Below, in pieces: positions 8,653-16,598 of a DNA stretch of 64,000 bases. Location: positions 1 to 64,000 of the forward strand of contig JANOSH010000038.1 in NCBI GenBank assembly GCA_031415695.1. The letters are read 5' to 3'. Under the pieces are notes generated by a model. It was not told the DNA's origin, made no database searches, and saw only the letters and a list, made by a program, of their open reading frames with translations. Position 1 is the stretch's first letter. The number at the start of each line of letters is the position of its first letter. The position numbers and the translations under genes are program-made. Origin of the DNA: JANOSH01 sp031415695 (GTDB lineage Bacteria > Actinomycetota > Acidimicrobiia > Acidimicrobiales > Ilumatobacteraceae).

Positions 8653-8691
8653 CGAGCGGATCAACGTTGCTCAACAACGTCGATCCGCTCG
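8653..8691 (+). terminator. 17-bp hairpin after the permease-usp pair
   Basis: The arms at 8653-8669 and 8675-8691 pair over 17 positions with one mismatch and enclose a five-base loop (CTCAA). The hairpin starts 10 bases after the usp stop. No U-tract follows, so it is either a tract-less terminator or a 3'-end stabiliser. Confidence 0.55.
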
Positions 8692-8744
8692 GAACGGCTC
8701 CTGGTGGCTACAGTCGTAGTTTTCCAGAAGCAAAGGACCTCGGA

Positions 8745-9548
8745 ATGTCACAAGCAGGACTCGAAGCTGTGCGGCTTGCCGTCGACGAGGTGAAGTCGGT
8801 TCTCATCACGCTCACCGACGAGGAGTGGCAGCTTCCATCAGGCTGCACAGGCTGGCGAGTGGTCGACTTGGTCGCCCACATGAGCTCGAACTACCGAGAA
8901 ATCGTGGAGCCCAGCCCTCCCCCGGCCGAGCCGATCAGCCTGCCGGCCGAACGAATGATGGACCTCATGGTCGACGCTCGCCAAGCCTGGACCCCATCGC
9001 AAGTGCGCGACGAGTACCTCACCTACTGCGACAAGGCCGTCGAAGCGCTAGCTGCCATGCAGGACGAGCCCTTGGCCTCAACCGTCATTCCAATGGCCGA
9101 CCTTGGCGAATACCCGATGCACTCGCTCGCCGATGCGTTCGCATTCGACCACTACTGCCACCTGCGAGTCGACCTACTGGCACCCGACGGCCCAATCGAC
9201 CGTGAGATTCCCGATGCCGACGAAGCACGGCTCGCGCCAGCTATTGGCTGGATGCTCACTGGGCTTCCCCAAATGCAGCCCAACCTGCACGAATTCCTGT
9301 CGGCCCCATTGCGACTTCGGCTTACCGGCCAGGGTGGCGGATCGTGGATGATCAATCACAACGATGACGGCGACGGCATTGTGGTCACACCGGGTGTTGG
9401 CGGCGAGCCAGCCGCGGCCACCATTTCTTCCAACTCGCACGGCTTCGTCATCTGGGGCACCGCTCGCGAGTCATGGCGCGACCATTGCAAGGTCATCGGC
9501 GATCAGGAAACCGCGGCCCGTTTCCTCGACGCGCTCAACATCATTTAA
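8745..9548 (+). CDS. Maleylpyruvate isomerase-family mycothiol-dependent enzyme
   Basis: A 267-residue DinB-fold protein of the actinobacterial family of mycothiol-dependent enzymes. The N-terminal half has the typical segments LTDEEWQLPSGCTGWRVVDLVAHM, with the metal His in the last helix, and later FAFDHYCHLRVDLL supplies the other His ligands. The C-terminal half (about 190-267) matches the small additional domain of this family (GGGSWMI; G-F-V-I-W-G; W-R-D-H). The substrate is not known. ATG 8745 follows a GGACCTCGGA stretch; an in-frame ATG at 8667 would start inside the hairpin region. It implies that the host makes mycothiol. Confidence 0.8.
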   Translation: MSQAGLEAVRLAVDEVKSVLITLTDEEWQLPSGCTGWRVVDLVAHMSSNYREIVEPSPPPAEPISLPAERMMDLMVDARQAWTPSQVRDEYLTYCDKAVEALAAMQDEPLASTVIPMADLGEYPMHSLADAFAFDHYCHLRVDLLAPDGPIDREIPDADEARLAPAIGWMLTGLPQMQPNLHEFLSAPLRLRLTGQGGGSWMINHNDDGDGIVVTPGVGGEPAAATISSNSHGFVIWGTARESWRDHCKVIGDQETAARFLDALNII

Positions 9549-9553
9549 TGGCG

Positions 9554-9595
9554 GAGCGTTAAAGCGAACGGTAGTGAGCAAGCGACGCCGAAGGC
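9554..9595 (+). repeat. Gene-end repeat, copy B
   Basis: Begins five bases after the stop of the mycothiol-type enzyme gene and fills most of the 55-bp space to the convergent acyltransferase gene. It matches copy A at 141-183 in 36 of 43 aligned columns (one gap), in the same orientation relative to the upstream gene. Confidence 0.5.
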
Positions 9596-9603
9596 AGGCT
9601 TAG

Positions 9604-11031
9604 CTAGCTGTCGGCGCCGGGCCGGCGCGTTGCCTCGTTTGCGGCATCGCCCTTCCAGCCGGGCGGGTACGTACGAGCCAGTTCGTCGTGGCTAGGGCGT
9701 CGGCGACTACGAGCCTCGTCGGGCAACTCGTTGACAATGGCGCTCATAATGCGCTTGGTGTCGGCATCGGAGCTTCGGTATCGCAGCTCCACCGGGGCCC
9801 CTACTCGGATTCTTACGGTTGGCGGGTGGGTCACATTCCACACGTGCGGCACTCGGCTGTTGCGGGGCCAAACGTTCTCGGTTCCCCACAGGCCTACCGG
9901 TACAACCGGTGCACGGGTGAGCGCCGCGAGGCGAGCCGCGCCCCATCGTCCCTTGAGTATCGGCTCAAAGAACGCAGGGCCACGTGGAATAGTGCCTTCG
10001 GGCATGATGGCGACAACGTCGCCGTTGTCGAGCGCCTCGGCGGCTGCAAGTAGCGGGGCATCCGAACCGGATCCACGTTCGACGCGAATACCGCCAAGTG
10101 CGGTGGCTAACGGCCCGACGACTGGGGCGTCGAAAACTTCCTTCTTGCCGAGAAACCGCACCACACGACCCGACTTGCCGATGGCTATTGCCAATGCAGC
10201 TACGTCGAAGTAGCTGCGATGATTTCCACAAATGATGGCCGGACCTGATGCAGGAACGTTGCCAACGCCGTCGATGTCGAAGTTGACGAACGGCATCAGT
10301 TCGGGACGGGCAAAGGCCAGGGCCACGCGTTGTAGCTCTGTATCGATAACGGGAATGCGGGCAATGCCAGGCTTGGCGAGACTCAGAATCGGCCAACCAC
10401 GCACCAGTGCTTGGGCTCGCATGCGTGGGTCAGGGTTGACGACGACGGGGTGCCCCACCGAGGTCATGAGTGGAGTGTCGTACACGCTGTCGGAATAGAA
10501 CCAGCTCTCACCCAGATCGACGTCGGCTGATTTGGCCCAATCGCGCACTGCACCAAGCTTGCCGGTCGACCACACGAATCGGCCGTCGAGAGTTCCGTCG
10601 TAGTTGCCGTCGGCATCGACGCCGTAGTGCGTTGCGACGACGTGATCAAACCCGATGCGTTCGGCAAACGGCGCGACAAGGTCATGAGGTGTTGTGGTTG
10701 CCAACACCAGCAGCCGGCCATTCGCCCGGTGGTCATCGAAAAGAGCTTGCGCCTGAGGTTGGAGAAGCTCGACCAGGTCATCGACGACCAGCGCAGCGAC
10801 CTTGCGGGTATCGGCCTGCCGTTTACCCTTTGCGAGCGTTGGTCCCTGTCGCGCAAGCAACATTGCAGGCAACGTTTCACCAATCGCGTTGAATACCGAG
10901 TTCATCAGGCCCTCACCTGGCAACGGCGAGCCAAGCATGCCGTTGGCCCGCATGCCTGCCGCGAAGACAGGCCCGCTCGCTCCTGCGAGTAGCGTTCGGT
11001 CGAGGTCGAAGATTGCAGCGCTCTGGCCCAT
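9604..11031 (-). CDS. plsC: HAD-IB phosphatase / 1-acylglycerol-3-phosphate acyltransferase fusion
   Basis: A 475-residue two-domain protein. Residues 1-220 form a SerB-like HAD phosphatase (DLDRTLL near residue 8, then a Lys/Asp segment W-F-Y-S-D-S-V-Y-D). Residues 250-475 form a PlsC acyltransferase with the NHRSYFD box (H-x4-D), a P-E-G-T motif and V-P-V-G-L. The acyltransferase part would make phosphatidic acid; the HAD part may hydrolyse a lipid or phosphate-ester intermediate. Such fusions are common in actinobacteria. The start ATG 11031 places DLDRT at the usual depth; an in-frame start at 11088 would lie inside the 6C-like RNA. The 6C-like RNA ends 17 bases upstream of it. Confidence 0.88.
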   Translation of the reverse strand: MGQSAAIFDLDRTLLAGASGPVFAAGMRANGMLGSPLPGEGLMNSVFNAIGETLPAMLLARQGPTLAKGKRQADTRKVAALVVDDLVELLQPQAQALFDDHRANGRLLVLATTTPHDLVAPFAERIGFDHVVATHYGVDADGNYDGTLDGRFVWSTGKLGAVRDWAKSADVDLGESWFYSDSVYDTPLMTSVGHPVVVNPDPRMRAQALVRGWPILSLAKPGIARIPVIDTELQRVALAFARPELMPFVNFDIDGVGNVPASGPAIICGNHRSYFDVAALAIAIGKSGRVVRFLGKKEVFDAPVVGPLATALGGIRVERGSGSDAPLLAAAEALDNGDVVAIMPEGTIPRGPAFFEPILKGRWGAARLAALTRAPVVPVGLWGTENVWPRNSRVPHVWNVTHPPTVRIRVGAPVELRYRSSDADTKRIMSAIVNELPDEARSRRRPSHDELARTYPPGWKGDAANEATRRPGADS

Positions 11032-11047
11032 AGCGCAACGGTAGTGT

Positions 11048-11170
11048 AAAAACGGGAAACGCCCCGCTGGGGGAGCAGGGCGTCTCAACCTGAAATCGCT
11101 GAGTTGGGGGACTCTTGGCGACTTCTACTTCGAAGTGGAGCTTGGGGGAGCTCCTTGCTTCGATCTGTTA
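11048..11170 (-). ncRNA. 6C-like small RNA
   Basis: On the minus strand this intergenic stretch folds into hairpins presenting C-rich loops. Stem GGAGCT/AGCTCC (11154-11137) closes loop CCCCCA. A GAGT/ACTC stem (11114-11101) closes a second CCCCCA loop. A 10-bp stem with one mismatch (11083-11059) closes loop CCCCC and is followed by a T-run at 11052-11048, a good intrinsic terminator. Repeated hairpins with C-rich loops define the actinobacterial 6C RNA family. A promoter lies at the right distance (11176-11204). The position next to a HAD-IB gene also fits my recollection of the mycobacterial 6C locus. The 5' end is estimated from the promoter. Confidence 0.75.
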
Positions 11171-11175
11171 GTGAA

Positions 11176-11204
11176 ATTATGCACTATCTCGGCCGATCTT
11201 TCAA
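11176..11204 (-). promoter_or_regulatory. Promoter of the 6C-like RNA
   Basis: On the minus strand TTGAAA (11204-11199) and CATAAT (11181-11176) are separated by exactly 17 bases, a near-consensus housekeeping sigma promoter. Transcription would begin near 11170. This is the strongest promoter-like sequence I found in the window. Confidence 0.7.
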
Positions 11205-11268
11205 CCCCATAGTAACAAATCTTCTATCATTATTTCAGATAGGGTATTGACGAACCACAGATAGTGAG
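11181..11268 (+). promoter_or_regulatory. lysR upstream region with inverted repeats
   Basis: The 72 bases between the 6C promoter and the LysR start are AT-rich and full of CTATC/GATAG motifs. CTATC (11224-11228) and GATAG (11238-11242) form a T-N11-A type LysR box. CACTATCT (11182-11189) and AGATAGTG further right (about 11259-11266) form a wider perfect 8-bp inverted repeat. These could be autoregulatory LysR sites that also overlap the 6C promoter. Confidence 0.4.
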
Positions 11269-11276
11269 GCAGGCCA

Positions 11277-12218
11277 ATGGACCTACGACAACTTAACTCG
11301 TTGCTGGCAGTAGCTGACCACCATTCGTTCTCGGCCGCCGCACGAGCTTTGTTCACCGTTCAGTCCAATGTGTCAACGCATTTACAGCGGCTCGAACGCG
11401 AACTCGGTGCCGTACTCATTGACCGTGGCCGGGTACAACTCACCGAAGAAGGGGAACTCGTAGCTGCACGGGCACGCCGGATTCTCGCCGAGCTCGACGC
11501 AATCCCGGGCGAGCTCGCGGCAGCACGTGGCGACGTCGCCGGCGAGGTCCGAATCGGGGTCATCGGCACCACGGCTCGGTGGCTGATTCCACTGTTCCTG
11601 CCCGCACTACGAATCTCGCACCCAGCGATTCGGGTCGTAGTCGTCGAGGCAAGCACAACGAGCCTGCTCCCCCGCGTTGCCGACGGGCATTTACAATTGG
11701 CGGTTGTCAATCTTCCAGACGGCTCAACCGACCTCGACATCGACCTGCTTTTCGACGAAGACCTTCTTCTTTTAGCTCCGTCCAGCCATCCGCTTGCCGC
11801 GTTGCCCGTTGTGTCTGTCCGCGACCTAGCCGACCACGAGATTCTCCTTCCGCCAATAGGCACCGCACTGCGAGACGAGCTCGACGACCAAGCACGGCGA
11901 TCAGGAGTGCGCCTACGAGCACTAGCCGAGATCGATGGTGGACGTCTGATGGCATCACTGGCACTCGAAGGCTTCGGTGCAGCGGTCGTGCCGGCAACCG
12001 CAGTTCCCGACTGGCTGAAGGGCGACTTCGTGCTGGTGCCCATGACCGGGCTGTCACCGCGCCGTGTGGGCCTCGTGCAGCGTCGCCGCACCAGCCTCTC
12101 ACCAGCAGCCCGAGCTGTCGTCGCCGAACTCCACGCGGTGGTGCGCATGCGCGCTGTCAGCCAGACCGGCGTCCACGTCTCCAACGAACGGACGGCAGGC
12201 CCCTGCGCAGATCGCTAA
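11277..12218 (+). CDS. LysR-family transcriptional regulator
   Basis: A 313-residue LysR regulator. The N-terminal winged HTH (MDLRQLNSLLAVADHHSFSA then VSTHLQRLERELG) and the effector-binding domain from about residue 90 are complete. It reads toward the carboxyltransferase gene (10 bp downstream), which may be its target or operon partner. It is divergent from the 6C-like RNA, whose promoter it may overlap. The inducer is unknown. The start ATG 11277 gives the canonical N-terminus; GAGG lies upstream. Confidence 0.9.
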   Translation: MDLRQLNSLLAVADHHSFSAAARALFTVQSNVSTHLQRLERELGAVLIDRGRVQLTEEGELVAARARRILAELDAIPGELAAARGDVAGEVRIGVIGTTARWLIPLFLPALRISHPAIRVVVVEASTTSLLPRVADGHLQLAVVNLPDGSTDLDIDLLFDEDLLLLAPSSHPLAALPVVSVRDLADHEILLPPIGTALRDELDDQARRSGVRLRALAEIDGGRLMASLALEGFGAAVVPATAVPDWLKGDFVLVPMTGLSPRRVGLVQRRRTSLSPAARAVVAELHAVVRMRAVSQTGVHVSNERTAGPCADR

Positions 12219-12228
12219 CGTAACCACC

Positions 12229-13587
12229 ATGCCTCACCCCGAGCACGCAACGGTCGGCCTACGAAGCCGCACACCAGGGGCAGTGTCGGCCGAGGTCACA
12301 ACGATTGGCGACCGACGTGCAGTTCTCGTCACTATCGAATCAACCGAACGGCGCGGAGCATTGTCATCGGCTGCGTCAGAAACGCTTGCTGCCGCTGCTG
12401 TCATGGCGCTCGATAAGCGGTTGCCGTTCGTTGGCATCATGGGTTCAGCCGGAGCCGACATCACCGAAGGAATCGCGGCGCTTCACGGATGGGGCACCGC
12501 AGCCCGCGCGCTAGCCGCTTGCTCAGGCGTTGTTCCAACCGTGTTCGTGGTAACGGGACCAGCCGTCTCTGGCCCGGCGCTGCTTCTGGGTCTCGCCGAC
12601 CACGTCATCATGACCGAGGATGCCTATGCCTTCGTAAGCGGCCCGGCCATGGTTGCCGAGTTTACCGGCGTCGCGATCGACAACGCCGAACTCGGTGGTG
12701 CCGCCGTTCATGCCCGCCACAGTGGTGCAGCCAGTCTCATAGTGGCTGACCTCCCCGCGGCAATGGAGGCCGTTACTAGCCTGTTGTCGTATTTGCCGAC
12801 GAGTGTCGACAGCGAACCGCCTCGCCGTGACACAACCGACGACCCCAACCGGCTCACCCCCGAAGCGGGAGACCTCCTTCCCGTCACCTCCACCGGCAGC
12901 TACGACATCCGCCAAGTGATGCGAGTTCTCGTCGACGACGACGATCTGTTCGAACTGCGCGCCCGGTGGGCGGGCAATATCGTTACGGCCTTAGCAACGA
13001 TCGACGGGAGGCCCGTTGGTCTGGTTGGCAATCAACCAAACAACATGGCCGGCACGCTCGACATCCCGGCGTCACAGAAGGCCGCACGGTTCGTGGCGTT
13101 CTGCGATTCGTTCAATGTGCCGCTCATCACCCTCGTCGATACACCGGGGTTCTACCCTGGCAAAGACCTCGAATGGCGCGGCATGATTCGCCACGGGGCC
13201 CAGCTTGTGTGCGCCTACGCCCGAGCCACCGTTCCACGGATTTGTCTAGTGCTGCGCAAGAGCTACGGCGGTGCGTACATCGTTATGGATTCCAAAAAAA
13301 TGGGCAACGACGTGTGCCTTGCATGGCCGAGCGCCGAACTTGCCGTAATGGGAGCAGGGCAGGCGTCGGCCATTCTCATGCGCCGAGCCACCCCCGCCGA
13401 GAAGGCCGCGTTCGAAGCTGACTACACCGAGCGGCTCCTCAACCCGTACATCGCGGCCGAGCGCGGATACATCGATGCAGTCATCCATCCGGCCGAAACC
13501 CGCTACTGGCTTTCCTCGTCATTAGACCTCCTCGAGAGCAAGCGCGAACGCTTACCACGGCGAAAGCACGACAACTCACCCCTGTAA
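12229..13587 (+). CDS. Acyl-CoA carboxylase carboxyltransferase-family protein
   Basis: A 452-residue protein of two crotonase-like halves. The C-terminal half (about 230-430) is clearly carboxyltransferase: V-D-T-P-G-F-Y-P-G, R-K-S-Y-G-G-A-Y-I-V-M, and a L-A-W-P-S-A-E-L-A-V-M-G segment. The N-terminal half is more divergent, and the protein is about 60-80 residues shorter than typical acetyl/propionyl-CoA carboxylase beta chains. No biotin carboxylase or biotin carrier gene is nearby, so it would have to borrow one or do something related. ATG 12229 is chosen because the in-frame start at 12064 lies deep inside the lysR gene. Confidence 0.8.
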   Translation: MPHPEHATVGLRSRTPGAVSAEVTTIGDRRAVLVTIESTERRGALSSAASETLAAAAVMALDKRLPFVGIMGSAGADITEGIAALHGWGTAARALAACSGVVPTVFVVTGPAVSGPALLLGLADHVIMTEDAYAFVSGPAMVAEFTGVAIDNAELGGAAVHARHSGAASLIVADLPAAMEAVTSLLSYLPTSVDSEPPRRDTTDDPNRLTPEAGDLLPVTSTGSYDIRQVMRVLVDDDDLFELRARWAGNIVTALATIDGRPVGLVGNQPNNMAGTLDIPASQKAARFVAFCDSFNVPLITLVDTPGFYPGKDLEWRGMIRHGAQLVCAYARATVPRICLVLRKSYGGAYIVMDSKKMGNDVCLAWPSAELAVMGAGQASAILMRRATPAEKAAFEADYTERLLNPYIAAERGYIDAVIHPAETRYWLSSSLDLLESKRERLPRRKHDNSPL

Positions 13588-13650
13588 ATAACGCACGAGG
13601 GCCACCATGTAGATATTCTTCTGGCACAACTTCCCGGAAGGACCGTTGCT

Positions 13651-14919
13651 TTGCCTGAAACGATCACGATCATCGATGACCGCACCGGCAAAAAGGTAAC
13701 GGTACCGATCACGGGCGGGGTGATCCCAAGCTCGGCTATTCGCGAGCTCGATCCCAGCCTTTTCATCTACGACCCCGCGTACCTGTCAACGGCCGCATGC
13801 CGAAGCGCCATCACCTATCTCGATGGCGACGTTGGCATTTTGCGTTACCGGGGCTACCCCATCGAACAGTTGGCCGAGCATGCAACCTTCCTTGAGGTCG
13901 CATATCTCTTGCTCAACGGAGAGTTGCCTACCAGCGAGCAGTTAACTGCGTGGACCTACGACGTTGTTCATCACACGTTTCTTCACGACTCGGTGCGCAA
14001 ACGCTTCCTCGAAGGATTCCACCACGATGCGCACCCGATGGGCATCTTTGTGTCAGGGTTGGCCGCCCTCAGCACCTACTACCCCGAGGCCAAAGACATT
14101 GACGATGCGTCGAATCGTGAGAAGCAGATTCTTCGCCTTATCGCCAAGACTCCGACGCTGGCTGCGTATTGCCATCGTTATGCGACAGGCTTACCGGTGG
14201 TATACCCCGACAACAGCCTTGATTACACGTCGAACTTCTTGAACATGATGTGGCGCGTCGGGGCCGACTATCAGGTCGATCCTATCTTGGCCAAAGCGCT
14301 CGACGTGTTATTCATCCTTCACGCCGACCACGAGCAGAATTGTGGTACGACGGCCATGCGGGTGGTCGGGTCCTCCCATGCCGACCCGTATGTGGCCGCA
14401 GCTGCCGCAGCATCGGCCCTGTACGGTCCCCTCCATGGCGGGGCCAACGAGGCCGTCGTTCGCATGTTGTCCGACATTGGGTCCATCGACAATGTCCCAG
14501 CGTTTGTCGAGAGCGTGAAGGCTGGCAACGGCAAGCTCATGGGCTTTGGTCACCGCGTGTACAAGAACTACGACCCCCGTGCCACTATCGTCAAGAAGAC
14601 CGCCTACGAGGTGTTCGAGGTCACGGGCAAGAACCCGTTGCTCGACATCGCGCTCAAGCTCGAAGAGGTTGCTCTCAGCGACGACTACTTCAAAAGTCGC
14701 AAGCTGTACCCCAATGTCGACTTCTACTCGGGCCTCATTTATCAGGCCATGGGATTCCCAGTCGACATGTTCACGGTGCTGTTCGCCATTCCCCGCACCG
14801 TTGGTTGGCTTGCCCACTGGCAAGAGTTGCTCGGCGACAAGGAACAAAAGATCAGCCGACCGCGCCAGTGGTACACGGGGGTCGAGGAACGAAACGTCGT
14901 GCCTATCAACGCTCGTTAG
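13651..14919 (+). CDS. gltA: Citrate synthase
   Basis: A 422-residue citrate synthase condensing oxaloacetate with acetyl-CoA. Active-site segments are all present: H-A-D-H-E-Q-N-C-G-T-T, a P-L-H-G-G-A-N-E loop with catalytic His, G-F-G-H-R-V-Y-K-N-Y-D-P-R-A with the second His, and the Asp/Arg region near V-D-F-Y-S-G. An N-terminal beta-extension (residues 1-45) marks it as the type I, hexameric-like form. The TTG start at 13651 is supported by GGAAGGA about 8 bases upstream. With the NADP-isocitrate dehydrogenase at 18.2 kb it supplies two consecutive-branch enzymes of the TCA cycle. Confidence 0.95.
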   Translation: MPETITIIDDRTGKKVTVPITGGVIPSSAIRELDPSLFIYDPAYLSTAACRSAITYLDGDVGILRYRGYPIEQLAEHATFLEVAYLLLNGELPTSEQLTAWTYDVVHHTFLHDSVRKRFLEGFHHDAHPMGIFVSGLAALSTYYPEAKDIDDASNREKQILRLIAKTPTLAAYCHRYATGLPVVYPDNSLDYTSNFLNMMWRVGADYQVDPILAKALDVLFILHADHEQNCGTTAMRVVGSSHADPYVAAAAAASALYGPLHGGANEAVVRMLSDIGSIDNVPAFVESVKAGNGKLMGFGHRVYKNYDPRATIVKKTAYEVFEVTGKNPLLDIALKLEEVALSDDYFKSRKLYPNVDFYSGLIYQAMGFPVDMFTVLFAIPRTVGWLAHWQELLGDKEQKISRPRQWYTGVEERNVVPINAR

Positions 14920-14940
14920 ATTTGAGCGATAGCCGGACCC

Positions 14941-15915
14941 TTAACGCAGCGTCACCACAATCTTGCCGACGTTGGCGTTGGCACCCATAGCCCGATGTGC
15001 GTCGGCGATATCGTCAAAGGCATATCGCGAGTCGATAACCGGCTTGAGAACACCGGTGTCGAACAGCGGCAACATCTCCGTCGCAAATCGACGCGTTAGC
15101 GCTACCTTTTCTTCCAGCGGCCGCGCACGCAAAACCGTTCCGATGTAGCGAAGACGCTTCATCATGAGCAGCCCGAGGTTGACCACCGGCTGACCTGTGC
15201 CCATGGTACCTACCTGCACAATCGAGCCCTGCAGCGCCACCGCCTTGAGGTTTCGGTCGACTTCGTCACCACCAATGACATCGAGGATTACATTGACTCC
15301 CCCGGGGATTTGCGCCTGCACGTCGGCCAGCCAGTCGTGCGGCGAGCGTTCGAGCACGATGTCGGCGCCGAGCGACCGGCAAGCGTCGGCCTTACCGGCC
15401 GAGCACGTGACCACGACGCGTGCCCCAATCGCCTTGGCGATTTGAATACCTGCGGTGCCGACGCCCGACGCTCCCGCGTGAATGAGGGCCCAGCGTCCTG
15501 CCGTGAGACCACCCTGCACGACCAAAGCGTCCCACGCTGTCAAAAAGACCTCGGGGATCGCCGCGGCATCGGCTAGGGGAACGACTTTTGGAACCGCCAT
15601 GAGTTGGCGCTCATGGACAGCAACCTTCTCGGCGTACGCACCGCCACCAACGATTCCCATGACGGCCGCGCCGATAGGCCATAATGCCGCTCGGTCTCCG
15701 CGAGACACGACGGTGCCAGAGAACTCAAGGCCTGGGATTTCGAACTCGGACTTAGGCCCCGGATATAGACCCATTACCTGCAACAAGTCGGCACGGTTCA
15801 GCGCGGTAGCGGCTATGTCGATCAGCACCTCCTCGGGACCAACGATCGGGTCTGGTACGTGCTCGATTCCAAGAGCCTCGGGACCACCATGTTGACGAAG
15901 AACGACTGCGCGCAT
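14941..15915 (-). CDS. NAD(P)H:quinone oxidoreductase (zinc-free MDR family)
   Basis: A 324-residue medium-chain reductase of the quinone oxidoreductase subgroup. It has the N-terminal GroES-like domain (G-L-E-F-S-G-T-V), the nucleotide-binding segment HAGASGVGTAGIQIAKAIGA and the C-terminal D-A-H-R-A-M motif. The zinc-ligand cysteines of true alcohol dehydrogenases are absent. It probably reduces quinones or enones with NADPH. It ends 21 bp from the convergent citrate synthase gene. The ATG at 15915 gives the standard MRAVVLRQHG start. Confidence 0.9.
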   Translation of the reverse strand: MRAVVLRQHGGPEALGIEHVPDPIVGPEEVLIDIAATALNRADLLQVMGLYPGPKSEFEIPGLEFSGTVVSRGDRAALWPIGAAVMGIVGGGAYAEKVAVHERQLMAVPKVVPLADAAAIPEVFLTAWDALVVQGGLTAGRWALIHAGASGVGTAGIQIAKAIGARVVVTCSAGKADACRSLGADIVLERSPHDWLADVQAQIPGGVNVILDVIGGDEVDRNLKAVALQGSIVQVGTMGTGQPVVNLGLLMMKRLRYIGTVLRARPLEEKVALTRRFATEMLPLFDTGVLKPVIDSRYAFDDIADAHRAMGANANVGKIVVTLR

Positions 15916-15954
15916 GTTGGCACGCTACCGGCTCGACCCTCACCAAACCGGAAT

Positions 15955-15977
15955 CGTTACACCATATAGGTGTAACG
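15955..15977. promoter_or_regulatory. Operator palindrome of the vapBC-type pair
   Basis: Perfect arms CGTTACACC and GGTGTAACG flank a 5-base centre. The palindrome ends 28 bases before the antitoxin ATG. A TACACT -10-like box at 15993-15998 lies 8 bases before that ATG, so the message is probably leaderless. The palindrome sits where the antitoxin-toxin complex would repress its own operon. Confidence 0.6.
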
Positions 15978-16005
15978 GGTGTAAGGCAGATGTACACTGC
16001 GAACT

Positions 16006-16200
16006 ATGGCCAGGACCAACATCGACATCGACAACACCCAACTCAACCTCGTCATGCGGCGCTACGGCATTCACACGAAGACCGAAGCCGTCGACTTGGC
16101 GTTGCGTCACCTCGCTGGCCAGCCGTTCACTACCGCTGAGGCACTGGCTATGCGCGGCGCACGGGCGATGAACGACGTTCCGGCCGATTCAGCCCCGTGA
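16006..16200 (+). CDS. VapB-type antitoxin
   Basis: A 64-residue antitoxin. The N-terminal MARTNIDIDNTQLNLVMRRYGIHTKTEAVDLALRHL region has the ribbon-helix-helix pattern of the VapB family (beta strand, two helices with T-K-T-E-A-V), used for DNA binding. The C-terminal tail should wrap around the toxin. It overlaps the toxin gene by 4 bases. The perfect palindrome upstream is its likely operator. Confidence 0.85.
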   Translation: MARTNIDIDNTQLNLVMRRYGIHTKTEAVDLALRHLAGQPFTTAEALAMRGARAMNDVPADSAP

Positions 16201-16598
16201 TACTCGCCGACACATCAGCCTGGGTCGAGTTTGATCGAGCCACTGGCTCACCCGCCGACGACGCGCTCACCACACTTATAAGCAACGGCGGACTCGACCT
16301 CGCCGCATGCGAGCCGGTCCTCATGGAAGTGCTCGCTGGAGCACGAAACGATAACCGCAGCAACGACCTACGCCGCCTGCTGACGTCATTTCAATGGCTG
16401 CCGACCGATATCGTCGCAGATTTCGAAGGCGCCGCGACGGTCTACCGCCGGTGTCGTGCGGGAGGAGTCACGCCTCGCGGACTCATCGACTGCATGATTG
16501 TGTCGATAGCACTCCGCACAAACTCATCGTTGCTTGCGGCCGACGCCGACTTCATCCAGATTGCGAAGATACTGCCGCTGCAACTTCATCCAAGCTGA
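16197..16598 (+). CDS. VapC-type PIN-domain toxin
   Basis: A 133-residue PIN ribonuclease. The acidic quartet is visible: Asp in ILADTSAW, Glu in LMEVLAGA, Asp in LIDCMIV and Asp in LAADADF. It should cleave RNA (often tRNA) when freed from the antitoxin. The GTG start at 16197 overlaps the antitoxin stop. The last 13 bases overlap the 3' end of the convergent lipid kinase gene. Confidence 0.88.
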   Translation: MILADTSAWVEFDRATGSPADDALTTLISNGGLDLAACEPVLMEVLAGARNDNRSNDLRRLLTSFQWLPTDIVADFEGAATVYRRCRAGGVTPRGLIDCMIVSIALRTNSSLLAADADFIQIAKILPLQLHPS

